Below, in pieces: positions 9,301-17,775 of a stretch of 64,000 nt of DNA (the stretch's first letter is position 1; every line of letters begins with the position of its first letter). The stretch is from an uncultured bacterium (GTDB taxonomy: Bacteria; Bacteroidota; Bacteroidia; Chitinophagales; Chitinophagaceae), in NCBI GenBank assembly GCA_903826405.1, contig CAIKEH010000051.1, positions 37,441 through 101,440 of the forward strand, written 5' to 3'. A model generated the notes under the pieces. It was given only the letters and a program-made list of their open reading frames with translations, searched no databases and had not been told where the DNA came from. The position numbers were made by a program, and so were the translations under genes.

Positions 9301-10101
9301 AGGAGGCGCTACGCGTTTGATCGTCGGGTCTAGCACCCTGAGGAAGGGTTTACCTTCTTTGTAAGCGAATTCGAATTTCTTGTCCCAACCCGCATCCCTT
9401 GTGCTCCATCCATAAGCCTCCAGCAATTTGTTCTTTTCTTTCTCAAAATTCCTGATCGTATCGAAGTAGTGGGGCCCATATGCGTTGAGCAATTGCAGCA
9501 GCACCATGGCCTTATGCAGGCAAAGAGGATGGTTTGGGTCCTCACATTTGCAGGAAGTATCGAAATTGCGCTCCTCATTCTTCTGGATGACCACGGGATA
9601 ATGCACTCCGTCGATGTCCAGATGTGCCTCTACGCGCTCTTCCTTGGCGGAAATGATATTTGCTTTGATCGTGCGCAACAACTTATCCGCCAGCTCGAAA
9701 TTCTCGGGGGAGGTGAGCATCCGGATGGTCTTCAGGTCGATCTGTTTCATTTTAACCACCGTATGTCGTTGGTGGTAGACGATACCCTTCTCACCGAGTA
9801 TATTCTTGTCCAGCAATTCTTGCAATTGCAGGAGTGCTGCGGCCTCATGTCGGCATATGTCACCCAGATTATAAGGGCAGGTGCAGCGAAGACTAAGGGT
9901 TCGCGGGTCCTTGTATTTCTGTATATGGACCTTGTAATAGGTATTGTAGTTGTCGTCCTTGACGCGGAACGTTACGGATCCAAGCAGATCATCGTGTTCC
10001 AGGAATTCCACATAGCCGATCGCATGGATCTTCTTTCCTCGCCGGATGACTTCGTCCGTGCCGCTGTTGTATACGAATTTCAATAGGTGTGATAGCGCCA
10101 T
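6340..10101 (-). CDS. SNF2-family helicase with N-terminal SWIM zinc fingers
   Basis: A 1253-residue Swi2/Snf2 ATPase. Two SWIM-type zinc modules occur in the first 210 residues (CTCPYNLGDICRH and CKCEDPNHPLCLH). A long middle region follows, then the helicase core: motif I DDMGLGKT near residue 820, motif II as DESQ rather than DEAH, the CMSGTPLQN motif III, and motifs V-VI SLKAGGVGLNLT and DRTHRIGQT near the C-terminus. Such proteins use ATP to move along DNA and remodel protein-DNA complexes, often linked to repair or transcription. Size and domain order are normal for Bacteroidota members. It appears to be a single-gene unit with a long leader (see 10102-10440). Confidence 0.9.
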   Translation of the reverse strand: MALSHLLKFVYNSGTDEVIRRGKKIHAIGYVEFLEHDDLLGSVTFRVKDDNYNTYYKVHIQKYKDPRTLSLRCTCPYNLGDICRHEAAALLQLQELLDKNILGEKGIVYHQRHTVVKMKQIDLKTIRMLTSPENFELADKLLRTIKANIISAKEERVEAHLDIDGVHYPVVIQKNEERNFDTSCKCEDPNHPLCLHKAMVLLQLLNAYGPHYFDTIRNFEKEKNKLLEAYGWSTRDAGWDKKFEFAYKEGKPFLRVLDPTIKRVAPPAVGTRPLPSEPIPEILTKEPETISIPPSKRIGVVFNAHCKQYPGFQVDVVIGEMAENGNAFLGKVEKIDMGKFVSAEGLGESDAVLLQALRKFHASEISKYVSRNSPFSGIWENIIHQDEDGLPADTQSLIVEYLYPKLRKLLAEQAEQPLYFYLPDGKSFTTKNLIPVKAGSGRLVPSFHVTHQGRNFEVKCTASVNELDIELTDNEWGSSLMVLYDNSMYLWNSDEDIEIISPFFQNGKVKVHKDEWVVYLHRTLVPLSRRYQMDFDKSLVTEVRDGDPDIKLQLQEKGEHLVFAPSFSYKGYEVKFNDKDVITIPMDDKVMIIHRNKDMELQFIRKLEALHSNFIHPDGSSSLVLKGSDVLRNNWFFLFVDAMKEMQVPVVGFDVLRNFRFNTAKPTTQIRISSGMDWFDAKVDVVFGDQQVSIAEIKRALSNKQQFVQLNDGSLGILPEEWLKKYSLLFRVGEGKADKLRLSKYHLSVIDELYDARSEEEVMIRLEEKYERLRNFNRISEVDPPKALEHILRPYQVAGYHWLNYLSEVGWGGILADDMGLGKTVQALSFLQFVRDKQGSLRALVVCPTTLMFNWENEIRKFTPKLKFFIHHGGDRSRDKQRFIDNEVMITTYGTLRSDIKMLSDIAFDYVVLDESQAIKNPQSKVTKAASLLNAKNRLCMSGTPLQNNTFDIYAQMNFLNPGMLGSVEFFRNEFATPIDKFGEQDRKDHLRKLLYPFILRRTKEQVAKDLPDKTETILFCEMEDEQRKIYEAYRNDYRNRILGVISEQGIEKSQLTILQGLMKLRQICDSPAIMNEQEKYPNVSIKLDELAREISENMSNHKALIFSQFLGMLALIRDKLTELGIPYEYFDGSTSAPDREKAINHFQGEENVRVFLISLKAGGVGLNLTAADYVYIVDPWWNPAVEQQAIDRTHRIGQTKNIFAYRMICKDTIEDKIIQLQDKKRLLARDLIADDSSFVKSLSREDVEYLFS

Positions 10102-10440
10102 ATGGATGGATCGCCCGGATATTCAGTGAGGAGCGTGCGGATCCTGAACCATGGATCTGCTGTGCCGTTCACGAAAGGGCAAGTGACAAAAGTAACCGAA
10201 AAATCAGCCGACCTGCAGGCTGAGCGGGATTAAAAAAATATACTTTCCCAAGAGGTGAAATGAGAAGGGGAATGACTAGCTTTGCGAATTTTTTCAAGGC
10301 AGGTGGTGGAGTAGCGTGAGCGGTTTTCTTAGTTTTTACCTGCAAAAGTAGTTTGGTCACGGATGCTTCCCCTGTTTTATGAAAGATCATCACGCGGCAT
10401 AGTTGATGGTCTGGGCGATCTGGATCCTGAAAGCCCCTGA
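10102..10440. other. 339-base non-coding stretch, likely leader/promoter region of the SNF2 gene
   Basis: No convincing gene is seen. Two exact minus-strand matches to the Bacteroidota -7 box TAnnTTTG occur, both as TACTTTTG, at 10187-10194 and 10343-10350, pointing toward the helicase gene starting at 10101. Neither has a clear TTG element at the ideal spacing. A 91-codon minus-strand frame inside the stretch (10169-10444) has no recognisable domain and covers both candidate boxes, so I treat it as non-coding. Confidence 0.4.
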
Positions 10441-12156
10441 TCAATGGGAATCGCGTGTTACCTTATCGCCCGAACCTCCGCGAAGGAAGTCCATGTCCGC
10501 GCCCTCGTGCGCTTGCGTCACATGTTGTTGATAGAGCTGCACATAACCTCTTGAGGCCAATGGATGCGATGCCATCCATCGGCTACGCCTAGACGCAATT
10601 TCCATATCAGGAACCAGCAACTCTAGGCTGCGCGCATCCACGTCCAGGCTGATCAGATCGCCGTTCTCCACAAGGGCCAGTGTGCCGCCTCTTGCCGCCT
10701 CTGGCGAAACATGCAAAATCACGGTGCCGAATCCGGTCCCGCTCATTCTTCCATCGGAGATACGGACAAGATCCGTGATGCCCGCTGCCAGCAATTTTTT
10801 TGGGAGGCTCATGTTCCCCACTTCCGGCATGCCGGGATACCCTACGGGTCCCACGTTCTTGAGTACGAGTACACTGTCTTTGTCCACTGGAAGGGTTGGA
10901 TCGTCGATGCGCGAGTGGAAGTCTTCGATATTCTCAAAGACGATGGCTTTGCCTTTATGTTTCAGAAGTTCCGGACTGGCAGCAGAAGGCTTCATCACGG
11001 CGCCATCGGCACAGAGGTTGCCACGCAGGACTACCAGCCCGGTTTCCTTCTTGAAGGGTTCATCGAGTGTAGCGATCACATCTTTGTTCCAGATTCTGGC
11101 ACTTTCGTAATTGTGTTTGATCGACTTTCCGCTAACGGTCAGATTGTCGTGATGGAGTTTCTCATGAAGAGAACTCATCAGAGCGGGGAGTCCACCGGCA
11201 TAGTAGAAATCCTCCATGAAGTGCTTCCCTGATGGTTGCAGGTTTGCGATGAGGGGGATGCCTGCAGAGATTCGGTCGAAATCTGCGAGTTCCAGTGGAA
11301 CACCGATACGTCCGGCGATGGCGAGCAGGTGTATGACGAAATTGGTAGAACCACCGATGGCAGCGTTAACGATGATCGCATTCTCAAAAGCCTTTCTAGT
11401 GAGTACATGGCTCATGCGAAGATCTTCTTTCACCATCTCCACGATACGTTTCCCGGATAGCTGTGCGATCACTTTACGGCGACTATCTGCAGCGGGGATA
11501 GCTGCATTTTCCGGAAGAGACAACCCAAGGGACTCTACCATGCAGGCCATGGTGGAAGCTGTGCCCATCGGGGCGCAGTGGCCCTGACTGCGGCACATGC
11601 AGGCTTCGGCAACGGTCAATTCCTGTTGTGACATTTGTCCGCTGCGAACTGCATCGCTGAAACGCCAGATATCACTAGTACCGATGTCGCGTCCTTCATA
11701 TTTACCCGTGAGCATGGGACCACCCGAAACTACAATGGTGGGCAGGTCCACGCTGGCGGCGCCCATCACCAAAGAGGGGGTCGTTTTATCGCAACCGCAA
11801 AGCAGAACGACGCCATCCATTGGGTTGGCACGGATGGATTCCTCGGTATCCATGCTCGCCAGATTTCTATAGAGCATGGCCGTGGGCTTCATCAGGGTTT
11901 CGCCTAAAGACATCACGGGGAATTCCAAAGGGAATCCTCCTGCGGCGATGACACCTTTTTTGACCGATTCTGCCAGTTCTCGGAAATGTGCATTGCAGGG
12001 TGTTAATTCAGACCAGGTGTTGCAGATCCCGATCACTGGTTTCCCCCTGAACTCTTCATCCGGGATGCCCTGATTTTTCATCCAGGCTCGATAGATGAAT
12101 CCGTCCTTGCCTGAGCGGCCGAACCAGTCCTGACTGCGCAAAGTCTTTTCACTCAT
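10441..12156 (-). CDS. IlvD/Edd-family sugar-acid dehydratase (pentonate/galactonate-type)
   Basis: A 571-residue member of the IlvD/Edd dehydratase family. The start at 12156 (MSEKTLRSQDWFG) is preferred over a start 21 bases upstream because family homology begins there. The motifs GICNTWSELTPCNAHFR, LLCGCDKTTPSLVMGAASV and MCRSQGHCAPMGTAST supply the cysteines that bind the iron-sulfur cluster. The SQDWF...FIYRAWMKNQG N-terminus resembles L-arabinonate/D-xylonate dehydratases more than valine-pathway IlvD. The expected reaction is loss of water from an aldonic acid to give a 2-keto-3-deoxy acid. The substrate cannot be fixed from sequence. It lies 50 bases downstream of comB on the same strand. 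Confidence 0.82.
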   Translation of the reverse strand: MSEKTLRSQDWFGRSGKDGFIYRAWMKNQGIPDEEFRGKPVIGICNTWSELTPCNAHFRELAESVKKGVIAAGGFPLEFPVMSLGETLMKPTAMLYRNLASMDTEESIRANPMDGVVLLCGCDKTTPSLVMGAASVDLPTIVVSGGPMLTGKYEGRDIGTSDIWRFSDAVRSGQMSQQELTVAEACMCRSQGHCAPMGTASTMACMVESLGLSLPENAAIPAADSRRKVIAQLSGKRIVEMVKEDLRMSHVLTRKAFENAIIVNAAIGGSTNFVIHLLAIAGRIGVPLELADFDRISAGIPLIANLQPSGKHFMEDFYYAGGLPALMSSLHEKLHHDNLTVSGKSIKHNYESARIWNKDVIATLDEPFKKETGLVVLRGNLCADGAVMKPSAASPELLKHKGKAIVFENIEDFHSRIDDPTLPVDKDSVLVLKNVGPVGYPGMPEVGNMSLPKKLLAAGITDLVRISDGRMSGTGFGTVILHVSPEAARGGTLALVENGDLISLDVDARSLELLVPDMEIASRRSRWMASHPLASRGYVQLYQQHVTQAHEGADMDFLRGGSGDKVTRDSH

Positions 12157-12206
12157 GATCTCGTATTGCAAATACAATGTACGACAAATGTGTCTTCGGG
12201 ATGGGG

Positions 12207-12947
12207 TCAGGGCAGCTTGTTGACCAGACGCAATCCGTCGAATACTGGGAGTATGTTCGCTCCGTCGGGAGTAAGGCAGTAACGGATGTCCTTCTCCAAG
12301 CCATAGTTCATCAACCGATGATAGTGGGATGCATCCTGATCTCTCATGTATCCGAAAAGATCATCCTTGGCCAAACGATATAGGGAATGTGCCATATGAG
12401 AGGAATCACAATTCATGGTGAATGCTTTGCCGATGCGGTCGATAACGGCGCCTGCAAAAAGGGTGTCTTCCAAATTCACCCGGTCTTTCCAGGCTGCACA
12501 GCCGAGTAGGACGTTCTTGTTGCTGGCCAACAGATGTGTGCATACGGCGGAAAGGTTAGGGAACGATCCAGTGATGATCTCCCCAGCTCCTTTTTCCAGA
12601 GCCATGTGCAGGAGTTTGGTTCCATTGGTGGTGGTGAGTACCAGGGTGCGTCCCCGGACGAAATCGGTAGGATATTCGAAAGGGGAGTTTCCATGAGCAA
12701 GTCCCTCAGCCACACGGCCATCCCTTTCACCAGCAGTGATGCTATCGGGCAATGTCTGACCCAATTGTATGGCTCCGCTGACCGTATCCACTGGAATCAC
12801 GGAAGCCGCACCATTGTAAAGTGCCGTGGTGATGGTGGAAGTGGCCCGGAGCACATCAATGATGACGACGATGCTATCGGTCACGTCGTAAAGATGAAGC
12901 AATGCGGGACTAAGTATGGTATGAAGAGAGGGTCTGTTGGAGGTCAT
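12207..12947 (-). CDS. comB: 2-phosphosulfolactate phosphatase family protein (ComB)
   Basis: A 246-residue protein matching the ComB family: an N-terminal VVIIDVLRATSTITTAL segment, AGERDGR, LTTTNGTKLL and GCAAWKDRVNLEDT motifs. The ATG at 12947 is chosen because the 19 upstream in-frame residues lack family character. Archaeal ComB removes phosphate from 2-phosphosulfolactate in coenzyme M synthesis. Bacterial homologues are widespread and have been linked to sulfolactate or other sulfonate metabolism; no other coenzyme M gene is in this window. It sits in a minus-strand run gcvT / SRPBCC / comB / dehydratase without obvious shared function. Confidence 0.83.
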   Translation of the reverse strand: MTSNRPSLHTILSPALLHLYDVTDSIVVIIDVLRATSTITTALYNGAASVIPVDTVSGAIQLGQTLPDSITAGERDGRVAEGLAHGNSPFEYPTDFVRGRTLVLTTTNGTKLLHMALEKGAGEIITGSFPNLSAVCTHLLASNKNVLLGCAAWKDRVNLEDTLFAGAVIDRIGKAFTMNCDSSHMAHSLYRLAKDDLFGYMRDQDASHYHRLMNYGLEKDIRYCLTPDGANILPVFDGLRLVNKLP

Positions 12948-13025
12948 GTTGTGGAAGTCATGGTTTCTTCGGTGATACCTCAACGAGGTTGTTTCCGGGT
13001 GCAAGTTTACTGAAATGCCAGGAGA

Positions 13026-13508
13026 TCAGGTCAGTCCAGCCAATACTGCCTTCCATTTTTCTGACTCGGCATATAGGCGGATGAGCTCAATACGCTTTTT
13101 GACGAGCATATCCAGATATCCCTTGAGTGCGAACTTTGCAGCGATGCGGCCAATGAGGTCTCTTGGGCCATCAGCCTCGATGAGGTCGATCATGATGGTG
13201 CCGTTTTCGGTGGGCTTGAAATGGTGTTCATGCTTGTAAACCGTCATGTCTCCCTTGACCAGTTCCTCATTGAAGCAGGTTCGTCCATCCATATCAGTTA
13301 TCCGTACCCTCATGATCCTGCTGCGTCCCAGATTTCGTGAATGGTAAGTCAGCACATCGCCCGATTGGAACAACAAATTGCTCCCGCCAGAGTTCGCCTG
13401 AGCGGGAGTTCCCAGCATGGAGGAACGCAATACGCTCAGATGGCGGCTTAGGTCATAGACCCGTTGCATGGGTGCTTCAATGAATGTAGTGATATGGATG
13501 CTGACCAT
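13026..13508 (-). CDS. SRPBCC-fold (polyketide cyclase/START-like) protein
   Basis: A 160-residue cytoplasmic protein with the START/SRPBCC pattern: an N-terminal strand MVSIHITTFIEAPMQRVYDLSRHLSVL, beta strands in the middle (FNEELVKGDMTVYKHEHHF), and a long C-terminal helix (KGYLDMLVKKRIELIRLYAES). Such folds bind hydrophobic ligands and are hard to assign further. It lies 20 bases downstream of gcvT and 78 bases upstream of comB on the same strand, so it may be cotranscribed with gcvT. No function is proposed. Confidence 0.7.
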   Translation of the reverse strand: MVSIHITTFIEAPMQRVYDLSRHLSVLRSSMLGTPAQANSGGSNLLFQSGDVLTYHSRNLGRSRIMRVRITDMDGRTCFNEELVKGDMTVYKHEHHFKPTENGTIMIDLIEADGPRDLIGRIAAKFALKGYLDMLVKKRIELIRLYAESEKWKAVLAGLT

Positions 13509-13528
13509 GGCGTTAGGGATATATTGTG

Positions 13529-14620
13529 TCAGGATTGGACGAAGGGGGGGCGAACCACTTTGGCCTTGATGAGTTTGTCTCTGATCTCGATCCAGATCTC
13601 GGTTTCGGGAGTCGACAGGTCGGCCAAGACATAGCCCATGCCAATTGCTTTTCCGAGAGTGGGGGATTGTGTGCCAGAGGTCACTTTGCCCACGAGGTTG
13701 CCTTCTGAGTCCTTGATGCGGTAGTCGTGACGGGGGATACCTTTGTCGATCATTTCAAATCCCACCAGTTTCTTCTCTACACCATTGGACTTCTGTTTCT
13801 GAAGGTATTCTGAGGCGGTGAAAGATTTGGTGAATTTGGTGATCCAGCCGAGGCCCGCCTCAAGGGGGGTCGTGAAATCATCAAGGTCATTACCATAGAG
13901 GCAATAGCCCATCTCCAGACGGAGTGTATCTCTTGCGCCAAGTCCGATGGGTTTCATGCCTGTTGGGGAGCCTTGTTCAAAAATGGCATCCCATATTGTC
14001 TCACAGGCACCGTCCTTGTCCTCGAAATAGATCTCGACGCCACCGGCACCCGTGTAACCGGTTGCGCTGACCAAGACGTTGTCTACTCCGGCGAAACGAC
14101 CCTTTACGAATGTGTAATATTTCAGGTTGAGGATGTCCATGTCGGTGAGAGGCTGAAGGATACGTGTGGCATTGGGCCCCTGTATCGCTAAGAGCGCGGT
14201 CTTTGATGAGATATTGTGCATCTCTACCTGCTTCGTGTTGTGACGGCTGATCCATTCCCAGTCCTTCTCTATGTTGGAGGCATTGACCACCAGCATATAA
14301 ACCTTATTCTCTTCGATGCAATAGACGAGAAGGTCGTCGACGATACCGCCATTTTCATTGGGGAGGCAACTGTATTGCGCTTTTCCTTCGGTGAGCTTGG
14401 AAGCGTCGTTCGAAGTGACACGCTGTATGAGGTCGAGCGCATTTTCCCCTTTCAGGACGAACTCACCCATGTGGCTCACATCAAAAACACCAGCGTTGGT
14501 GCGTACGGTATGATGCTCATCGTTGATCCCGGAATAGGAGATGGGCATGTTGTATCCTGCGAATTCGGCCATCTTGGCGCCGAGTGCGATATGCTTGTGG
14601 GTGAATGGGGTTGGTTTCAT
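13529..14620 (-). CDS. gcvT: glycine cleavage system aminomethyltransferase (T-protein)
   Basis: A 363-residue GcvT. Characteristic segments are the N-terminal [56 protein letters not shown], and [20 protein letters not shown], plus the C-terminal [20 protein letters not shown]. It transfers the methylene group of the aminomethyl-lipoyl H-protein to tetrahydrofolate and releases ammonia. Length is normal. The other glycine cleavage genes (gcvH, gcvP) are not in the window, as is common in Bacteroidota where they are dispersed. Confidence 0.96.
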   Translation of the reverse strand: MKPTPFTHKHIALGAKMAEFAGYNMPISYSGINDEHHTVRTNAGVFDVSHMGEFVLKGENALDLIQRVTSNDASKLTEGKAQYSCLPNENGGIVDDLLVYCIEENKVYMLVVNASNIEKDWEWISRHNTKQVEMHNISSKTALLAIQGPNATRILQPLTDMDILNLKYYTFVKGRFAGVDNVLVSATGYTGAGGVEIYFEDKDGACETIWDAIFEQGSPTGMKPIGLGARDTLRLEMGYCLYGNDLDDFTTPLEAGLGWITKFTKSFTASEYLQKQKSNGVEKKLVGFEMIDKGIPRHDYRIKDSEGNLVGKVTSGTQSPTLGKAIGMGYVLADLSTPETEIWIEIRDKLIKAKVVRPPFVQS

Positions 14621-14699
14621 ATGTGCTGCAGCCGTTGTTTCAGACAGCGCAAAAATAAGGGATTGGCCGCGGGAGGAGATACCTTACAGGCGGGTTGTC

Positions 14700-14736
14700 A
14701 AAATAAAAGGGGACTGATGCGAAAGCATCGGTCCCC
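14700..14736 (-). terminator. rho-independent terminator after the padR-pspC operon
   Basis: A 12-bp stem (GGGGACTGATGC at 14709-14720, GCATCGGTCCCC at 14725-14736, with one T-G wobble) closes a GAAA tetraloop. On the minus strand it is followed directly by CCTTTTATTTTG, a T-rich tail. It lies 45 bases beyond the stop of the PspC gene at 14781, in the gap before gcvT, so it ends padR-pspC transcription. Confidence 0.85.
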
Positions 14737-14780
14737 GTGTCCTATCAATTCAATCTAATGTAGCCAATTGCGGATATTTT

Positions 14781-16964
14781 TCACGAGCCTAGTTTGAGGA
14801 GATCCAGAACGGAGATCATCGTGTTGATCTTCGTGGCCGGTACGCCGGAATCATTTGTACCATCGCCGCTCTCCTCACCGTCTTCAGACCCGTCGGATCC
14901 GTTCGCTGATTTATCCATGGAAGCCTTCAACTTGATGTTGACAGAAGAGTCGTTCCTATCTATGTGTATGTTCACGCTGTCCTCTTTGTGATAACGGTAA
15001 TTTTTTTCCTCATCCCTGCCACTTTTATCATTATCCCATTCCTTGTTTTTTTCCAGCGACTCCAATCCGTTGATGGTCATCCTGTACCAGACATCGGTTT
15101 TCCAGTCAAAATGGTTGTCCCAGCCGTCATTGTCCGTAGTGATCTGTATACCAGCGGGAGTGCTTTTGATATCGAACCATCCGAACCTGTCCACTTCATG
15201 GTCCACGCGGATCATTTTGTTGTCCGGGATTTCCATTACTACGGCCACCTGTTGGTTGCGGAATTTGCTTTGCATCGGAAAGGTGAAGCCTCTGGGCAGG
15301 TAAATGATGCTGTCCACCTGAGTGACTGGGAAGTTGATGTGACTTGCGGTCCTTTCCGCTTCAATGGGGGAGTTGCCTCTTGCGAGACGCAACATAAACA
15401 TATGATAAGAAGAGTCCTTGCTACGACGGATCTTGATCCGGATGGTATTCAAGAGCATAGTGTCTTCCGTTGAAGAAAGGGCGGGCAGATGGTCATCCTC
15501 GTCATCGAACCAGGTAATGTTGTAGTAATGCCCAACGGTATCGTTCACGGCCAACTGCAGTCTCCCTGTTGTGGGTTGATTGATAGAAACTTCTTCCCGT
15601 ATGCTGCCGGTGCGCCTGAAATCATGGCTGATTGATACGGCCAGACCGATCAGGGAGATCCATCCCAATACCCAGAGCGAGCCGAAGGTATAAGGGAGGT
15701 ATCTATTGCTGGAGCGTGCACCGGTGATCCTGCGGATCAGCCATACCATGAGACCAATCAGGGGAACAGCAAGGAAGAGGAAGAGGGTACCCCATGCGAA
15801 GGCATGCTGCCAGAAGCCACTGAGCACGAAATTCCTTAGGGGCGCAAGCCCGACACCGGAGAATATCAGTGCCATCAGTGCTACGAAGAGCGCGACAATG
15901 ATGATGCCGGCGATGAACAGAAAGAAGGCTTTGAACAGCACACCTATGGCATGGCCGATCCCATTGCCGGTATTTTTCATGATGGGAGCGGCTTCTTTAC
16001 CCAATGCCTGTCCCCTTTCTTTCACTTCCTCAGACCACGCTTCGGCTTTGACCTTTATATCTGCGCCCATTTTATCTGCACGTACTTTCAGGTCCTTCAT
16101 CTCTCCCTGTACCGTGTTCTTGATGCTTTCGAGATCGATCTTCTCCCCCCGCATTTCCAACTTTTCAGAGGCGGTGCTGGCGAAAGGGATCACCATCCAT
16201 AAGATGATATAAGCTGCCAGAAGGGTACCCCCAAAAGATCCGAACAGGATATTGTGGAAGTCATGATCGAAGACGTTCCCGAAAATACCCAGCAGGATGG
16301 GCATAGCAAAGATGATTCGAGGTACCCAAACCGGGATGTTGAAATAGCTGGATAGGCCGGAGCATACACCACCGATCACTTTTTGGTCCGGATTCCTGTA
16401 TAATCTGCGTCGAATATTGAACTGAAGTGATCGGGCGGGTAGTACGACCCAGAGTATAATGTAGAGCAGTATCCCGGTTCCAAAACCACCAAGGGTGATC
16501 AGGGCGAATAATATTCGAACTATGGTCGGGTCCACTTTAAGGTAGTGGGCAAGACCCGAACAGACACCACCCAGGATCTTGTCGTTCGCATTACGACTCC
16601 AGGATCCTCTTGGTTCAGCATTCGTGTTTGGTGTTGCCATTGATGGACGACCAGATTCCTGATCGGACGAATAGGAGGATGATCCACTCATCTCTACCTG
16701 GCTATCGAAGTCCTCCGGACGGCCGATCCCTTTGATGATCTCGTTGAGGTCGTTGTCCGTGATGCACCCGGATTGTTCTTTCTTCAATCTTTCGGAGAAA
16801 AGTTCAGCGATCCGATTTTCGATATCATTGATGATCTCGTCCCGGCCTTCCTCCCGTTCGAAATGGCGACGCAGGCTGTCCGTATATTTTTTCAGCTCTT
16901 CAAAGGCGGTCTCCTCTATGGGGATCACCCTTCCCTGAAAATTTATATTGATTACCTTTTTCAT
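14781..16964 (-). CDS. membrane protein with tandem PspC domains
   Basis: A 727-residue protein. The N-terminal cytoplasmic part (about 1-120) ends in a low-complexity linker. Two PspC domains follow in tandem, with DKILGGVCSGLAHYL and QKVIGGVCSGLSSYF as their conserved starts and hydrophobic helices after each. More membrane helices follow, then a charged C-terminal region (about 460-727) rich in Asp, Ser and Gly. PspC proteins sense or respond to envelope stress in the phage-shock system. In Bacteroidota this long form paired with a PadR regulator is frequent. Its ATG overlaps the padR stop by 4 bases, so the two are coupled. The C-terminal domain resembles adhesin-like beta structure but I cannot name it. 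Confidence 0.86.
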   Translation of the reverse strand: MKKVININFQGRVIPIEETAFEELKKYTDSLRRHFEREEGRDEIINDIENRIAELFSERLKKEQSGCITDNDLNEIIKGIGRPEDFDSQVEMSGSSSYSSDQESGRPSMATPNTNAEPRGSWSRNANDKILGGVCSGLAHYLKVDPTIVRILFALITLGGFGTGILLYIILWVVLPARSLQFNIRRRLYRNPDQKVIGGVCSGLSSYFNIPVWVPRIIFAMPILLGIFGNVFDHDFHNILFGSFGGTLLAAYIILWMVIPFASTASEKLEMRGEKIDLESIKNTVQGEMKDLKVRADKMGADIKVKAEAWSEEVKERGQALGKEAAPIMKNTGNGIGHAIGVLFKAFFLFIAGIIIVALFVALMALIFSGVGLAPLRNFVLSGFWQHAFAWGTLFLFLAVPLIGLMVWLIRRITGARSSNRYLPYTFGSLWVLGWISLIGLAVSISHDFRRTGSIREEVSINQPTTGRLQLAVNDTVGHYYNITWFDDEDDHLPALSSTEDTMLLNTIRIKIRRSKDSSYHMFMLRLARGNSPIEAERTASHINFPVTQVDSIIYLPRGFTFPMQSKFRNQQVAVVMEIPDNKMIRVDHEVDRFGWFDIKSTPAGIQITTDNDGWDNHFDWKTDVWYRMTINGLESLEKNKEWDNDKSGRDEEKNYRYHKEDSVNIHIDRNDSSVNIKLKASMDKSANGSDGSEDGEESGDGTNDSGVPATKINTMISVLDLLKLGS

Positions 16965-17341
16965 GATCTGTCAGTTTGAGATGTTGATGTTGAAGTCCCT
17001 GCTACAGGCGGATGATCGTTCCCGGTGATCTTGCCTACTGCGTTCGCCAACTCATTCCATGTGGATTGTAGCTCGCTGTAAAACGCCGCACCCTTTTCCG
17101 TAAGTAAAAAATATTTTCTGGGGGGGCCGCTGGTGCTTTCCACCCATCTGTAAGATAGGAGGTCGGCATTCTTAAGCCTGGTGAGCAGTGGATATAGCGT
17201 TCCTTCCAGGATATGAAGGTTGGCTTTTTTCATCTCCTCGATGATGTCACTAGGATAGGCCTCTCCACGGCGGATCACGGAAAGGATACAGAACTCCAAT
17301 ACCCCCTTCCTCATCTGGCTCTGCGTGTTCTCGATGTTCAT
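16961..17341 (-). CDS. PadR-family transcriptional regulator
   Basis: A 126-residue winged-helix regulator of the PadR type: RKGVLEFCILSVI, GEAYPSDIIEEM, LHILEGTLYPLLTRL and GPPRKYFLLTEKG are family motifs, with a short C-terminal helical dimerisation part. PadR proteins usually repress their own operon. Here it is cotranscribed with the PspC gene (4-base overlap) and preceded by a long leader with a well-formed promoter and TTTTAGTA repeats, consistent with autoregulation of an envelope-stress operon. The effector is unknown. Confidence 0.92.
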   Translation of the reverse strand: MNIENTQSQMRKGVLEFCILSVIRRGEAYPSDIIEEMKKANLHILEGTLYPLLTRLKNADLLSYRWVESTSGPPRKYFLLTEKGAAFYSELQSTWNELANAVGKITGNDHPPVAGTSTSTSQTDRS

Positions 17342-17508
17342 ACTACCATTTTTAATGTGTGTATTTCCGGTACATGGTTCCCTGAATTGACTTTGATGGT
17401 GTTTCCCCTTACTTCAGTATTCACTTTGGATTGAGGTGATCGGGATCTTTTCTGGTTTTGACTGTCCAGTAAAAGGACCGCACCTTGTGTTCCGGCATCA
17501 TTTCAAAG

Positions 17509-17538
17509 CAAAGCTAAGGAACTTTTAGTATTATGCAA
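17509..17538 (-). promoter_or_regulatory. Bacteroidota-type promoter of padR-pspC
   Basis: On the minus strand a TTG (17538-17536), exactly 19 bases of spacer, then TAGCTTTG (17516-17509) match the Bacteroidota promoter (TTG, N19, TAnnTTTG) in both elements and spacing. The predicted start is near 17502, leaving a leader of about 160 bases before the padR ATG. The rest of the 434-base gap 17342-17775 is A+T-rich and otherwise holds only the repeats described in the next entry; a 63-codon plus-strand frame there looks non-coding. Confidence 0.65.
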
Positions 17539-17570
17539 TGCATAGAACATTATTTATTTTAGTACTAAAA
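17523..17570. promoter_or_regulatory. candidate PadR operator: repeated TTTTAGTA elements around the promoter
   Basis: A perfect 14-bp palindrome, TTTTAGTACTAAAA, lies at 17557-17570. A partial copy, TTTTAGTATTA, lies at 17523-17533 inside the promoter spacer. Their starts are 34 bases apart, close to three helical turns. A near-palindrome ATGCAATGCAT (17533-17543) overlaps the TTG element. The position next to and within the padR promoter suggests operator sites. They do not match the classical ATGT-N8-ACAT PadR site, so this is inference. Confidence 0.4.
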
Positions 17571-17775
17571 TTTAATTTTTCCAAGATTGATTTGGAAAGG
17601 CAGTTTGGGGGCTTATTTCCTGTATATAGTGCAGAATTTTGCCTGTATGTTCAACAGGAAGAATGGAGCAAAAAAGTGATGAAATGCGTTATTTTTCGTC
17701 AATTTTTGACAAAAAGACCGCTTTTTTAATCAAAAAAGTTCTTAAAATCTACAAAAAGGCTGAAAGGAAAAGGGT

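Noticed and set aside
10169..10444. 91-codon minus-strand frame in the gap upstream of the SNF2 gene
   Set aside because: No domain, no ribosome site, and it overlaps two candidate promoter boxes; treated as non-coding.
17538..17729. 63-codon plus-strand frame in the padR upstream gap
   Set aside because: A+T-rich low-complexity sequence with no homology I can recognise; it overlaps the promoter and palindrome.
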